The notes under the pieces were generated by a model, which saw only the letters and a program-made list of their open reading frames with translations, did no database searches and was not told the DNA's origin. From Pectinophora gossypiella (lineage: Eukaryota > Arthropoda > Insecta > Lepidoptera > Gelechiidae), in NCBI RefSeq assembly GCF_024362695.1, contig NC_065424.1:6636786-6700785 (forward strand): a DNA stretch of 64,000 nucleotides, given 5' to 3'. Both the position numbers and the translations under genes were made by a program. How positions within the stretch are numbered: the first letter of the stretch is position 1; each line of letters begins with the position of its first letter. Below, in pieces: positions 43,379-55,157 of the stretch.

Positions 43379-43670
43379 GAGCTCGGTGGCGCAGCGGTTA
43401 ACGCGCTCGGTCTGCGATTGTTGAAGTAAAGCAACTTTCGCAAAGACCGGTCATAGGATGGGTGACCACAAAAAAAAAGTTTTCATCTCGAACTCCTCCT
43501 TGCTTCGGAAGGCACGTTAAGCCGTTGGTCCCGGCTGCATTAGCAGTCGTTAATAACCATCAATCCGCACTGGGCCCGCGTGATGGTTTAAGGCCCGATC
43601 TCCCTATCCGTTCATAGGGAAGGCCCGTGCCCCAGCAGTGGGGACGTTAATGGGCTGGTGATGATGATAT
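43379..43670 (+). mobile_element. SINE family E (tRNA-like A box with 5S-like segment)
   Basis: It starts GAGCTCGGTGGCGCAGCGGT (A-box-like), then has GAAGTAAAGCAAC at 43423-43435 and GGATGGGTGACC at 43456-43467, which match the internal promoter region of insect 5S rRNA. The 3' body has TTCGGAAGGCACGTTAAGCC and CCCAGCAGTGGGGACG, and ends (GAT)n. Confidence 0.75.
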
Positions 43671-43679
43671 CACGTGGTG

Positions 43680-43770
43680 TCCAGGATTTGTGGCCGGTTA
43701 GTGGCAATAGGCTCGCCTCTTATTATGTGGGAGTTAAACAAACATAGCTGGCGAGAACTTGGTGTATTGT
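43680..43770. repeat. Repeat fragment shared with 50.86 kb
   Basis: CCAGGATTTGTGGCCGGTTA, then GTGGCAATAGGCTCGC and AAACATAGCTGGCGAGA. A related copy is at 50862-50965. Confidence 0.55.
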
Positions 43771-44194
43771 ATGTAGGAATTTTTATTTATACCTATATAA
43801 GTTTAGTTTTATTTATCAACTGATTCGGCACCGTCTATCCAGCATTTATTGAAATCATATCCTATATCTAAAGGTTACATGGGTGAAATTGTAGAATAGA
43901 ATATAAATTATTTATTACATTTGTACCAATTGTTTAAAATATGTGATTGTTTATGTAATGTGTCTCTTTTGTATGCAACAAAGAGTTATTGTGTTGTACG
44001 TGTTGTGCTGGGGACACAGAGGAGTGGAAGAAGGGAAGAGAGGCCTTTGCCTTGCAGTGGGACATTGAGGACTATTAATAATAATAATAACGTGTTGTCA
44101 AATAGTCCATTTGCGTTGGGCTCCATAGCCTAGAGTACCGTCGTAAAGATAATGGGAAATAGTTTTTGCATTATTTGACCCATTCTACTGATCA

Positions 44195-44410
44195 TGGTCA
44201 TAAAATAAGGCATAACACGTATAGAGCGGCTGCTCTCCGCTCCCCACCAGCGGCTGAGCTAGATTTACCTCACCCCTCTCGGTCTTACTTTAGTCTTCAA
44301 TCGTATGGGCGTCAGATGTCACACACGCAGATGGGCGAATACGATACCGTCAATGTGTAGTGTCTGTGTAAAACGAGGTGTTTTGTATGAAGTGTCCTGG
44401 GTGTGCTATT
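44195..44410 (+). repeat. Repeat family G
   Basis: A near-full copy: AACACGTATAGAGCGGCTGC, CACCAGCGGCTGAGCTAGAT, TCAATCGTATGGGCGTCAGA, and TTGTATGAAGTGTCCTGGGT. Confidence 0.8.
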
Positions 44411-44784
44411 ACTCTCTTAATATCATTATGATATGACTTCTTCGCATAACTTAGTTAAATGCAGGACGTCCTGATTGCAGGCACAAATAGTTCTTAATAC
44501 CCCTCAATTACGGCTGTGTTTAATGTTTTGTCACCGTAATGGTGCTAGGATGACATCATAAACATCGTCATTTTAATGTCATGTTTACAATGTAGTGCAG
44601 ATTTCATTGCAGTAGGTACTTAGGTTAAATGTTGCAGACTTTGTTCAATATTTATCTACAGATCTTTCCAAAAAGTAATTCTCTTACTGGGAAGTCAGAA
44701 ATAATTCAGACTTTATTTTTCGTTTGTTTCTTGTCGCTCTGCCTACCCTGTTAGGGATTATAACTTCACCATTATTAGGATTTA

Positions 44785-45025
44785 ATAGTCACCGCGGTCC
44801 TGCGGTACACCGGCTTGCTTTCAATCGGGGAGCGTTGGTTCGAACCCCGGAACCGAACTTCCAGCAATGAGTTATTAATTTATCTTAAATGCAGTTTTCA
44901 CTAACACAGTTGACTCGACCATTGTAGACGAAGATACGGCTCTTTATCATATTGGTCTAATGGAAAGCTCAGTGAGGTGTGGGTACTTAGTTCATCTTGC
45001 GATGAATGTACCTCTGACTACGTTA
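44785..45025 (+). mobile_element. SINE family C, full length
   Basis: Head CACCGCGGTCCTGCGGTACA with B box GGTTCGAACCCC; body TTTTCACTAACACAGTTGAC and ATTGGTCTAATGGAAAGCTC; end ATGTACCTCTGACTAC. Confidence 0.85.
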
Positions 45026-45349
45026 TAAGTATTATTATTATTAGGATTCCAAACAAGTGTGGCTGCAAGCAAGTTGTCTTTGAAAACTGGTGATACTGTT
45101 CGTCTTAGTGAAGATTAAGGAAGCAATTTATAATGTCTATTTTAAAACTCAAACTGTAAAAAGGAATTCCTCTCGAGAAAATCTTGGATTTCAAAAGTGT
45201 TTTAAAATACGACCGATACGTGCTTTCGGCTTCTTTGAGGATATTGGATTTTGCGTTTCGATAACGAATATGTACTCGGGATTGACTGATTTATCTGGGA
45301 AAGAAATCGGATAGATTGGTTGTGCAAGATTAAGCTCAAGAAGACATTT

Positions 45350-45440
45350 TAAGGGTGGGCAGTACCACAAGTAATCAAAGACAACTTGCGGCCACTATTG
45401 ATACGAATTCCTAAGATGGATATGATGAACCTTAAGGGGA
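45350..45440. repeat. Repeat family J
   Basis: AGTAATCAAAGACAACTTGC, GGCCACTATTGATACGAATT and TGGATATGATGAACCTTA match the 8.3-8.6 kb copies. Confidence 0.65.
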
Positions 45441-45514
45441 CAAATGTTTTGTACGATTTATTGGTATTATGCTATGTTATATTGGTATAATAGTACATTA
45501 TCCACCATAGAATA

Positions 45515-45705
45515 ATAATACAACATAGAATGGTAACTCCCCGTCCCGCACCAAGTCGTATCGGGTGCCGATATAGATTTACCTCGCCCCCTCTGGGTCT
45601 TACTTTGGTCTAACTGGTCGTAAGCCTGTCGGTCTCGCTCGTACTTACGCGGTTTAGTGACTCATGGTAATAATAACATTTTTGTACTGAGTGTCTGGTG
45701 TGCGA
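45515..45705 (+). repeat. Repeat family G, diverged copy
   Basis: TACCTCGCCCCCTCTGGGTC, TTACTTTGGTC and TTGTACTGAGTGTCTGGTGT. It is closer to the 4.7 kb variant than to the 2.5 kb one. Confidence 0.6.
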
Positions 45706-46165
45706 TATCCACGAAGGATTTATTTAGGCAGTTCTGCCTGGTCTTTGCTCGTCCAGCTGGGAACTGTAAATTATTACCACAAAATCCTTCTCAGCAGCAA
45801 CATCTCGTAACAAAACAGTTACTAGATTTTACAAACTCTCTAGACAGGTTTCAACCGAGACTATCTTAGTAATTTACTATCTTTTGCACCAACGAAACAA
45901 CCGCATGTAAACGACTTGAGCCGTCTAAAATCCATCGAGTCCTAAAACAACTTTGTTCTGCTCCTTAATAAAGGGAAGTGATATTATAAAACTTGTTTTA
46001 TTTTGATCCGAGACCCAATACTTACAATTTCACTGTTGGTATTCGGCAATCGTCTCCCCAGGTTGTTGTCTTCTGGAAGTTAGCTGTTGTCAAATGAACT
46101 GTTGCTTTTATCATATTGCCTAACCGTACTTCTGGCACTCTTGGCATCTCGTAATGTTGAATATA

Positions 46166-46352
46166 CAGGGTATTAGTGACATCGTAACGAAAACTTTGAT
46201 TTCATATCAAGAGGAATTTTCCGTCGTAAAGGTATGGAACTGAAAATATTAAAAAAAATAACACTAAAAATTTCAAGTAGAAAATTCTACTTAACTCAGA
46301 ATAAAGAGCTGAATCATTCCCCTGACTATTCGTTACGATGTCACTAACACCG
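46166..46352. mobile_element. MITE 3 (TIR element)
   Basis: The left end CAGGGTATTAGTGACATCGT and the right end (rc) GGTGTTAGTGACATCGTAAC are inverted repeats of about 22 bp. A further piece of the right end (GTTACGATGTCACC) is duplicated after it. No coding frame. Confidence 0.7.
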
Positions 46353-47236
46353 TTACGATGTCACCAATAGGAATTTGGAGTTTCACATGTAGAGAAACTG
46401 TTCCCGCTTCTAATTGCACGAAACTCTCAAAGGGTGTGGCACTGGAACTTCGCAGTAACGGTCGTTGATTTCGTCTCCACTCGTGCTAGATTTGCCTCAG
46501 AGTCGCTTTTCTGTGCCTGAGGGAGACTTACGCTACCCTATGACCTTATCAATTTGTGTGAATTTAAAGTTGATTATATTAATGCAATATAGAAAACAAA
46601 TTATATTTCGCTTTAGTAACCATTTTCCTCGTTCCCCTAAGCTTCCAAGCTTTTGTTTTGTTAAATAATGTGTAATAAATGTGATTCCATTAATGTCTTT
46701 AGGGTAGAACAATGTGGAAATATTTGTGTTTCGTTGTATATTTGAAAGAGTATTATCCTGTCAAACTATTTGTTCATCCAGAATTATTTTAAGCAATGCA
46801 ACTATCGTATAGAGTCGGATAATAGGGTAAGGTATAGAATATGGTGACATATTAAGAGTTTGATAGTAGATATTACCTGTTTCTCCTTGACATTTTCGAA
46901 CAGAAAATTTAACTTTAACTTCATCCATCATCTTATTTGATTCGATCTGATTGTTTTGACCAAAACTATGTTTTTTCCAAATTTATTATCTTTGTAGCAA
47001 AATTTAATGATAAACTTAGCAAAGGTCGATGTTCTTAACTATCACTGTTATTTTACTCCGCTTCTTAGTGAAGTGAAATAATGTTGTTTTTTACAGCACC
47101 ATTTAAAATATTTTCTCTGCTGTTTCGAAGATCCTTTTGTATCGTGTCTGTGATAAACGCCCATAAACCTATGAGCACAGCCACAAATTATCGTGAGTCA
47201 ACTTGTCACTCTCAGTATTAACATCCTCATTCACTC

Positions 47237-47308
47237 AATATTTCAAGAGCTCTCTTGGTGGAGCTCTTTCCAGATTTGGCGAAACTTTTTCAAGTTTCTT
47301 GAGCTCCT
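47237..47308 (-). CDS. Candidate terminal exon of an unknown gene
   Basis: After a good acceptor (ATTATTTTTTCAG) the frame reads ELKKLEKVSPNLERAPPREL then LKY and stop TGA: 24 codons. No family is recognised and no partner exon was found. It could be chance. Confidence 0.25.
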
Positions 47309-47439
47309 GAAAAAATAATATTCATTTATTCGTAATAATTCATATTACATGTCAAACAATAGGTATAGTACAGATACTTGAAAACCGGATGGTCTGTATC
47401 AATCAAAAATATCGTCTCCAAGATCATTTAAAAGCTTTT

Positions 47440-47745
47440 AAATCAAATCAAATATACTTTATTGCAGACCTTAATACCGCTCATATTCTGCATACCACAT
47501 GACCGGACCCATTGCCAACAGCCCAACATTGTTGGAATTCGCCTTCAAGTGCCAATTTACACGAGGTCCTGTTTTATCGCCATCAGTGTCAGCTCTAGTG
47601 TTAACGTGGCCCCAAAAAAAAATTGAGGCCCCATTAAAACATGGGCAAAGTCAGTTAAGTTTCTAAAAGCAACATCCCTGAACTCCGTGACAGAGTTTAG
47701 CGTCGCCGTACAGAAGGCATTTGACATATGTTCGTCAACAAAATC
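47440..47745 (-). mobile_element. LINE 3' end with coding remnant
   Basis: The minus frame keeps about 60 codons (NSVTEFRDVAFRNLTDFAHV, LMGPQFFFGATLTLELTLMA) before a stop; the 3' UTR ends GCAATAAAGTATATTTGATT. Confidence 0.6.
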
Positions 47746-47749
47746 ATAA

Positions 47750-47890
47750 CATAAGCTCATGACTATCCCAACTGGGGTAGTCAAGAGGTATGTACATCTA
47801 TTGCAAGATGAAGTAAGTACCCACACCTCACCGAGCTTTCTGTTAGACCAACGTGATAATGTCTTTAGCCTTATCGCTGTCTATAATGTG
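47750..47890 (-). mobile_element. SINE family C, 3' half
   Basis: Minus copy: GTTGGTCTAACAGAAAGCTC, GAGGTGTGGGTACTTACTTC and the GGGATAGTCATGAGCTTATG end. It abuts the LINE fragment to the left. Confidence 0.8.
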
Positions 47891-47999
47891 TAAAATAATT
47901 CAATTGATATTTGTCAACATTGAAAAACGTCAACGTCTTAGGGAATTGCCCCAGGTAGCGGCGTAGTTGATGCAAATTCTACAATGGTCTTGGGACTGC

Positions 48000-49250
48000 T
48001 AAAAAAATCTTTAAAATTCTGTTCTCCGAATATGTATCCGGAAGGTCCGTCCCTGTTGCCATACTCCAGAATTGCTTTTATAGCTCACACGAGTCAGTTA
48101 GGTCAGGACATGATCTAATATAATGGTTCAGTCATAACATGGATATAAATAGTTGTATCGTCAGTTCCTTTGCGGACTCCAAACGATGACACCATGAATG
48201 TGTTAGCGATATGTCTCATTCCTTTAAAGGTTATGAAATCATCTTCTGTTTAGTACCTATTATACATACATAAATAAGATCACGCCTATTTCCAGTTGGT
48301 ACTTATTATGAATGACATTATTTGATGTAAACATACAAAGTGAACTTTGGATCGGTTAAGAACTGAATTAATCATTTTTCTTCGCTTTCTGTTTTAAGAT
48401 AAGCTTGTTATTTTGCTACTTTTTACGTGTCTCTTCTTCATTCTTTCCACTCGCGATCTTTTTCACCCTGTGTAGTTTGCTCCCAAGACATGTATTTTTT
48501 ACTTGATAATAAAATTCATCAAATTAGTCTCCATAAACTGTTCGAAACTGATTGCCTGCGAATAAACAAAGCCAATTTCAAAGTTAATTCGATGATGCAT
48601 CATCTAATAACTGGCCTTACTGTAAATTGTTTCTTGGTCTTGTTAATCTGAAATGATCTTGTTCAACGTTACGCGCAAGCAAGTATTAAGATTTTTTAAA
48701 CTATTAAAATTATCTTTTCAAAGTTTATTCTATTTCCTACCAACAGTTACACGGTGATACCTCGTCAATAAGACATTTATTTTGATCCTCGTGACTCCAC
48801 TCAATAGGTCATCATTTTGTCTCTAACTGTCTTGAAGGTCAAGTACTACACGTTAAATAATCGATATTATTTATCTACCCACTTAAAACTACGGAAATTA
48901 CTACTAGTACCGTACCGTTTATCGTCTATGATTGATTGGTTATTGTTATTTCCAGTAAGTTTCTGTAGTGAAATTGTGTGTCTGCTAGTTTGTATTTCTA
49001 TCTGTTTCTATGTCTTCTCTACGTGATGTTTGAATCTTTTTCGTATTTGGAACGTCTCGGATTGTATTCTCTACTTACCCTGAAGTAGACTTCTATGTCG
49101 TCCTCTCCATTTGTACTCGCTGAAAGGAGATTTAAAAATAAACTTAACAATAATTTGCTATTACAAATGCGGTCACATCACATCTAAGACTCAGTTATTG
49201 TAACAGTGCTTTAAAAGTAGTTTGTGGATGTTTGGTTTTTTTTTTAAATA
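48000..49250. other. Unassigned spacer
   Basis: No supported exon or repeat family is seen. Frames of about 70 codons (48427, 48817) lack support. Confidence 0.4.
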
Positions 49251-49254
49251 AAAT

Positions 49255-49400
49255 ATGCTCACGAGTATATCCCAGTAGCGTAGTTAGAGGTACATCCATC
49301 GCAAGACGAATGAAGCACCCACACCTCACCGAGCTTTCTGTTAGACCAACGTGATAGGTGGTGGTATCAACGTAGGTAATGGCCAGCCAGCTGTGTTTGT
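49255..49400 (-). mobile_element. SINE family C, 3' half
   Basis: The minus strand has ACGTTGGTCTAACAGAAAGC, GGTGAGGTGTGGGTGCTTCA and a diverged end. Confidence 0.75.
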
Positions 49401-50394
49401 ATTTTTCTTACAAAATTATTGTCTCCTAAGCACTTGTTTTGAACATAACCTTTAGGACATTGTAGATAATAGACAATCCATTCATTTGACTTTACTAGAT
49501 AAGACTAATGATCAGTAAATATTCCAGATACGAGCTTGGATCGTAAATTTGATATGGTTGCCTATACGTACGCGTCCACAATCTACAAGAACGATTCGTT
49601 TCCATTCATGACACCGATGATTGATGAATCTATTGTATGTTGTTACAAGGAAAGTTGTGTAACAGAATGTCTTGTGTGTTCAAAATGTCGTGTGTATATT
49701 TGTTAAATGCTTGTTCTTTATAATGCGTGGACGTTTAGTGTTTTTAACCGACTTCAAAAACAAAGACGGTGTCAATTTGACTCGTAAGTGTGTCCATATT
49801 GTTGGAATAATACAATATTCGTAATTTGGGCTTCTAATGTGCCAAGGATTCTTATTATTTATTGGATTAAGTATTATTGGACCTCGTTTATTAGCGTAAG
49901 TTACTGTAGTAGGTACTCATTCAATTGGAATACATACCTATATGAATCTGCAAATTCAGTCATAACTTCCTAAACTTGAGTATAAATAGTTGTATCGTCA
50001 ATTCATATTTATTTTTCTTTGGACGATTCGATCCAGACCTTTCACTTGCCATTAACAAGAACACACTTAATTAACCAAAGAGGTCCTCACATTTCTCAAC
50101 GACAATAAAATCTCTATGCGAGTCGTCTGCATCAATTGAGGTCAATAGTCCATTATCTTTTACTTTACTCCATTCAGCTGTGACTCATTCATTGCTTGAT
50201 ACTGCATTATGGTGTCCGTCTCCCACGCCACGATTAAGTCCAAATTATTTAATTGTGGCCTTAAGTAAATTGTCCTCAAAGTAATTTTTTTGCAACATGA
50301 TTTTGATATTTTTGATAACGGTGTAAGTGTCTTTACACTGCATTCAAATATCTCATTCTTATCGTGTGCAGCCGCTCCCCTTTATTCCTTAGCG

Positions 50395-50548
50395 GCTTAC
50401 GCTTACGTGTACTATAAACAGCGCATGATCCAAACATGAATTCAAAAACAAATTCATAAATCATTGGGTTTGCTCATGCTGCGATTCGGAACTGCGACCT
50501 CAGTCAGAGTCGAGCATTCTTCCAAATGGGCTATACGGCTTCAGCAGA
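50395..50548 (-). mobile_element. SINE family D, head
   Basis: The minus strand reads GAAGCCGTATAGCCCATTTG, GAAGAATGCTCGACTCTGAC and AATTCATGTTTGGATCATGC. Its B box is decayed (GTTCCGAATCG). Confidence 0.7.
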
Positions 50549-50739
50549 ATACATACTATACAAATAAACAATAAAGCGGAGTCGCCAGAGACTTCGCTAT
50601 AAATACCCCAGCTATTTGGGGCGAGTTGCGAAATAAAACCACTAAATAATGGTCGGTTTGGTTACGTACTGGCCCTACTATTAGGGATCATAAACGTGAG
50701 TTTATATATGCGTACCTATACCTACTTCCAAGTTATTCA

Positions 50740-50985
50740 GGACATGCGTGATAGCCCTCTTCGGAGAACGCGTGACTACATCGCAGTGCCACAGGTTCGA
50801 ATCCTAGTTCTGGCTTTAAACCACAGAATTCGACTTTGAGTTTGAACTCATGTTCTTGTTTCCAGGAGTTGTGCTCGGTTAATGGCAATAGGCTCACATT
50901 ACATGGGACTTAAACATAGCTGACGGAGAGTGGGTTTACACCAATGACAACCCCTTCGGGGACACAGACGTGATAATGTGTTATG
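50740..50985 (+). repeat. tRNA-like fragment and repeat shared with 43.7 kb
   Basis: CACAGGTTCGAATCCTAG at 50791-50808 is B-box-like, followed by CCAGGAGTTGTGCTCGGTTA and ATGGCAATAGGCTCAC. Confidence 0.5.
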
Positions 50986-51177
50986 ATGTTGCGTTATCGG
51001 GGCGTGATGTGAAGTAACCGACCAAATGGCGGTACACAATGTTTACTCCAGAATGTTTACGTCTGGTCAGCGGTGCACAGTACTCAGTGTTCCCCGGGTT
51101 TACGAGAATGACTGGAAGTTATGAAACATCACGTCATGAAACTGTAATGTTACGGAATTAAACTTTATAGAGAAGGT

Positions 51178-51512
51178 TGGGTGAGGAGCCGTAGCCCAGT
51201 TGGAAGAATGTTTGACTCACATTATGAGGTCGCAGGTTCGAATCCCAATACGTGCCTAACAATTGACTTTCGAAATCATGTTTGGATTATAAATTATTAT
51301 TACGTGCTCACCGGTGTAGGAATACATCGCGAGGAAACCACATTCCCGAGAAATGTGTTTCGGAGGTATGTGACCTAACCTGTAATAGGTTAGTTTTCCC
51401 TTAGCGGGCTAGAAGGTCAGACAAACAGTCTGTATAAAACCGGCCCGGTCAAATCTTCAAGTTAGATAAGCGGATCCTATGAAAAACAGGATAATGCTAG
51501 AGAGATGGAAGA
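51178..51512 (+). mobile_element. SINE family D, full length
   Basis: Head GAGCCGTAGCCCAGTTGGAA with B box GGTTCGAATCCC; body ATCGCGAGGAAACCACATTC, CGGAGGTATGTGACCTAACC; end GCGGATCCTATGAAAAACAG. It is the best reference copy of the family here. Confidence 0.9.
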
Positions 51513-51514
51513 AG

Positions 51515-53040
51515 GTTTAGTGGTAGCTTTGCTAGTAGCAAAATATAGTCAATACTTTGTCTTTTACTTTAAATCAACGAGACAACAAATCCATAAAATG
51601 ATTCTTTGACTCTGATATCAATTTATTGAAATTGCGTTTCTAAAATCTGTCAAGTTTTGTTGTTAACTGTACAATTGTAGAAGTTTACGACACTAACAAA
51701 GGCTTTACGAGAATAAGCCTCATGTACATAATTTCGACTTTGATATGTGAAATATTAACAAAGAATTATATTGTAAGAGTAAAGTTTTACTTTGGCATTT
51801 TCATATACTTACATCTTTTGGCAGTGATTGTGATGTCAACCAAGATACGTCAAGTTAAACAAAGTGCCATAAAAAGTTTTTGTATTGTAAACACTTACAA
51901 CTTAAAACAACTCTAGGAGTTATAAACAATTATAGGTACCTTGTTGTATCATTTTTATAACTAGTGAGTTACCATCTAAGCCCATTATACTGCTTGAATA
52001 TTAAAAAATATAATTCTAATAATATTGTGTTGTTGTTCCAGGTAATAATCATCTATCGGCTATTGAACTGTCAACGTGACACAAGCAACATGCAAGCTTC
52101 AAGCTTCGTCAATTAAGGTCAATAAATCGATACCTATCGACATTTTTCCACTAACATGTGAAACGTAATTAGTGCCCAAGTGATTTTATGTCTGGGAATT
52201 CCCATAGTTTGAAATAATAAAATCGCATTGGATTTTTTTTTAATATTTGGTCATCTCAGTAATTCTATATTTTTATACAGAGTAGCAATAACTTCTTTTT
52301 TTACATAAAATAACGCAAATATAATGCCACACTTTCGTGCTTTAGTTAATACCTTGCCATCATCGAATACATATAGAACCATTCTAACCTACTCGTAGTA
52401 CCACAAGGCATAATTCTAGGACCTATTTTTTATATATTGCATAGTAGGTAACAAGTGCATCCAATTATCGTGCCGCCATGTTATCTAAGGATTGAATAGA
52501 TAAGTGCTTGTTACGACTGACATTCACAACACAATAACTTTGTCCTTGTACCTGCATATATCTACTAGCATGTATACAACTTTTGTTGTTCGGTTCCCAT
52601 ACATGCTGAGAATGTGGTTTGCCGTTCGCTACAAAGTCATAGGGATTGTTTACGACCTATTTGTCTTCATTCTACGTCTTACTATGTGGTCGCTTAGGTT
52701 GAAAGTTCACGGTGCTAAATGGTGTTTTAGATTTATTAAAGAGGATACTGAATTGTTTGATGGATGTTTAACATTCGACGTCAAAGGCCATGCCATAGCT
52801 ATAATAAAATATGAGCAAACAGATTTTCTTTATTAAGAATGCAAACATTTCTCTTTTGTTTCTGTGTCTTTGTACTTCAACAGTGACTTCAAGTTGTCTT
52901 TCATTACTTGGGCATCCACGCACCCTACTATGAATACGGGCGTGAGTTTATTTATGTCTTTATATTTCCTGTCTGCAATAAGTTATTGGTTATAAGTTAT
53001 TCTTATATTAAGAATGGAGATAGTTATGTGTCAAACATGG
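51515..53040. other. Unassigned spacer
   Basis: A 110-codon plus frame at 52504-52836 is the longest non-transposon frame here, but it has no recognised domain, no splice context and an ordinary AT composition, so I leave it uncalled. Confidence 0.4.
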
Positions 53041-53044
53041 ATAA

Positions 53045-53165
53045 AATTATTCTCTCGTTTGGGTTGTAAGACCAATGATCGACCTCATCAACCCTGGTGT
53101 AAGCTTACTGTTGAGCCGCCAAAGTCCTGTAACATGACTCATGTACGAATACTTATTTAGTTAAG
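53045..53165 (-). mobile_element. SINE family B, 3' fragment
   Basis: It has CTCATCAACCCTGGTGTAAG, TACTGTTGAGCCGCCAAAGT and ACATGACTCATGTACGAATA (plus reading), the reverse of a family B end. Confidence 0.7.
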
Positions 53166-53404
53166 AAAATGCAGCAGATTTTTTTTTCCAGCAACGGATT
53201 TAAATCAAATATTTAGAGCTTATTTTTCATAACTTACTAATAAACAATCTGATAACACTGCCTTAATTGTTTGATAGCAATATTACTGTCTGGCAGGTAA
53301 GTTCCGTATAGACTGTCAATTATGAGCAAACGGTGAAACATGCAGGATTTTTTTAGTATAAAATTATTCATGTAAAAACAACACGACACTAAAAGCTCTT
53401 CGCA

Positions 53405-55157
53405 ATCACAACATCGTAATAAATAAATAAATAAATAAATAAAAAGAGTTTATTTCGGACATGTTCCATAGTGGTTAGTAACAAGCAATAAACAACTTAA
53501 TCTAGTGTTAGTAATAGAACGATAAAAATAAAAATAAAAATAAAATAAAAATAAAATAACATTTACACACGACACGGCTCGACAATTATAAACAACAAGA
53601 AAACGTACACATTAACACAACACATTACTAATAAGCAGGTTCCCACCGCCTGGTCACCGGTATCTGCAAGTCCACTTCAGTATGTAAGCGCATCCAGTGG
53701 CCCAGCAGTGGGGAGTCCGACCTATCAGTCAACACGCTCAGAATGCCGTTTGAGCTGGAACGTAAGCGCCTCAATAGCGATGCACACCTCTTCCTAATAA
53801 TTGCAAAGAAACAATCTGTATTGTGATCGGCAAACATTTTTGACGCACTGCAAAAACGCGGCAGCCCTAACAGCACCCTGAACGCGTTATTGTATTGAAC
53901 TCTCAAGGCGCTGTATGAACTCCGCGTATATTCAGTCCACAGACTGCACGTGTAGAAGGACTGGCAGTACGCTTTAAAAAGCGTCACCTTAACCTGTTTA
54001 GTACAACGTGCAAATCTGCGAGCCAACATATTGCATCGCACAGCCAGCGCCCTGCGCTCCCGTTCAATATCCACATTATCGCTCAACGTATCGGTCACCC
54101 AATGCCCCAGATATTTAAACATATCCACTTTCTTCATCTCTGTACCGCATAAGGTGACTGGCGGTGTGGAATAAGTTTTAGACCCAGCTTTGAATATTAG
54201 AAATTCACTTTTGCTAACATTATATCTGAGCCCGTGGGATTCCGCGTACGCCTCGCAGATGTGTAGCAGTCGCTGCAATGCACCAATCGAGGGGCTCAAC
54301 AGCACCATGTCGTCAGCATAACTAATATTGTTTACAGAAACCCCGTCGATGTGACATCCCACGTTGGTGCTGTTCAGCTCCTCGATCAGTCGGTTCATGT
54401 ACAAGTTGAAGAGCTTGGGTGAGGTCAACCCCCCCTGCCTCACCCCGCACTCCAACCTATACATGTCCGAATGCACACCTGCCCACCTTACACTATTCCT
54501 CTGATTACTGTACCAATATTTAAATATTGAAACAATGTCCAGAGGCAGGGTCGTGTCGTTGACCATCTTTTTCCACAGTACATCATATGATACCAAATCA
54601 AATGCTTTTGAAAGGTCTAGGAAGCAGGCAAAAACTGGCGTGTTTCTCTCCGTGTAGTACTGCACAGTTTGCTTGAGACACAGGATCGCACTTTCCGTAG
54701 ACAGGCTAGGCCTAAAGCCAAATTGATTGTCCTGCAGCTCAATATGCGCTCCCAAATGTTTGTCAAGCAAACTGTCCAGTACTTTCGCTATTACAGTGGC
54801 AAGTGAGATAGGCCTATAGTTTCCTAGGTCCGAAGCATCACCGGTCCTATTCTTCATTATGGGTACGACTAGTGTATACATTAAGTCGTCAGGTAGGTGG
54901 CAATGACTGATACATAAATTAAAGAAGAGTGCCAGTACCCTTGGAAGATGTACTCCTGCGTATTTCAGGTGCTCGATGCTGAGGCTGTCATGTCCTGGGG
55001 ACTTCCCTCTGACCATTCCTTTAATGACACCTGCTACCTGCTTAGCTGAAAAACGTACATGTTCCTCCGTTTCATGACAGCTCTCAGCAACGTGCTCCCG
55101 AGACGCCTGCGACTGAACTCGAAAGTGACTAATAATTACACGCGCATTATAAGTGAA
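53405..55157 (-). mobile_element. 5'-truncated non-LTR retrotransposon (LINE)
   Basis: It covers the reverse-transcriptase frame, a 3' UTR of about 200 bp and a (TTTA)n tandem tail (AAAT repeats at 53425-53443 on the plus strand). The endonuclease region is absent. The 5' junction at 55131-55171 carries a short direct repeat of AATAATTACACGCGCA. Confidence 0.85.
53628..55157 (-). CDS. LINE reverse transcriptase, 5'-truncated but uninterrupted
   Basis: The enzyme copies element RNA into DNA at a nicked target. The frame is open from about 55157; the first internal Met is at 55016, giving 462 residues. Counted from that Met: GKSPGHDSLSIEHL at 4-17, NYRPISL at 66-72, motif A FLDLSKAFD at 132-140, motif B VRQGGLTSP at 192-200, and the catalytic YADD at 233-236. 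All three catalytic aspartates are kept. A C-terminal region with ARRFARCTKQVKVTLFKAYC and HWMRLHTEV follows, with no RNase H domain that I can see. Absence of the N-terminal endonuclease makes it non-autonomous. The clade is uncertain (jockey/CR1-like group). Confidence 0.9.
   Translation of the reverse strand, partial: FTYNARVIISHFRVQSQASREHVAESCHETEEHVRFSAKQVAGVIKGMVRGKSPGHDSLSIEHLKYAGVHLPRVLALFFNLCISHCHLPDDLMYTLVVPIMKNRTGDASDLGNYRPISLATVIAKVLDSLLDKHLGAHIELQDNQFGFRPSLSTESAILCLKQTVQYYTERNTPVFACFLDLSKAFDLVSYDVLWKKMVNDTTLPLDIVSIFKYWYSNQRNSVRWAGVHSDMYRLECGVRQGGLTSPKLFNLYMNRLIEELNSTNVGCHIDGVSVNNISYADDMVLLSPSIGALQRLLHICEAYAESHGLRYNVSKSEFLIFKAGSKTYSTPPVTLCGTEMKKVDMFKYLGHWVTDTLSDNVDIERERRALAVRCNMLARRFARCTKQVKVTLFKAYCQSFYTCSLWTEYTRSSYSALRVQYNNAFRVLLGLPRFCSASKMFADHNTDCFFAIIRKRCASLLRRLRSSSNGILSVLTDRSDSPLLGHWMRLHTEVDLQIPVTRRWEPAY

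Noticed and set aside
52504..52836. 110-codon plus-strand frame
   Set aside because: No recognised domain, no splice context, no promoter or poly(A) arrangement; expected by chance in 64 kb.
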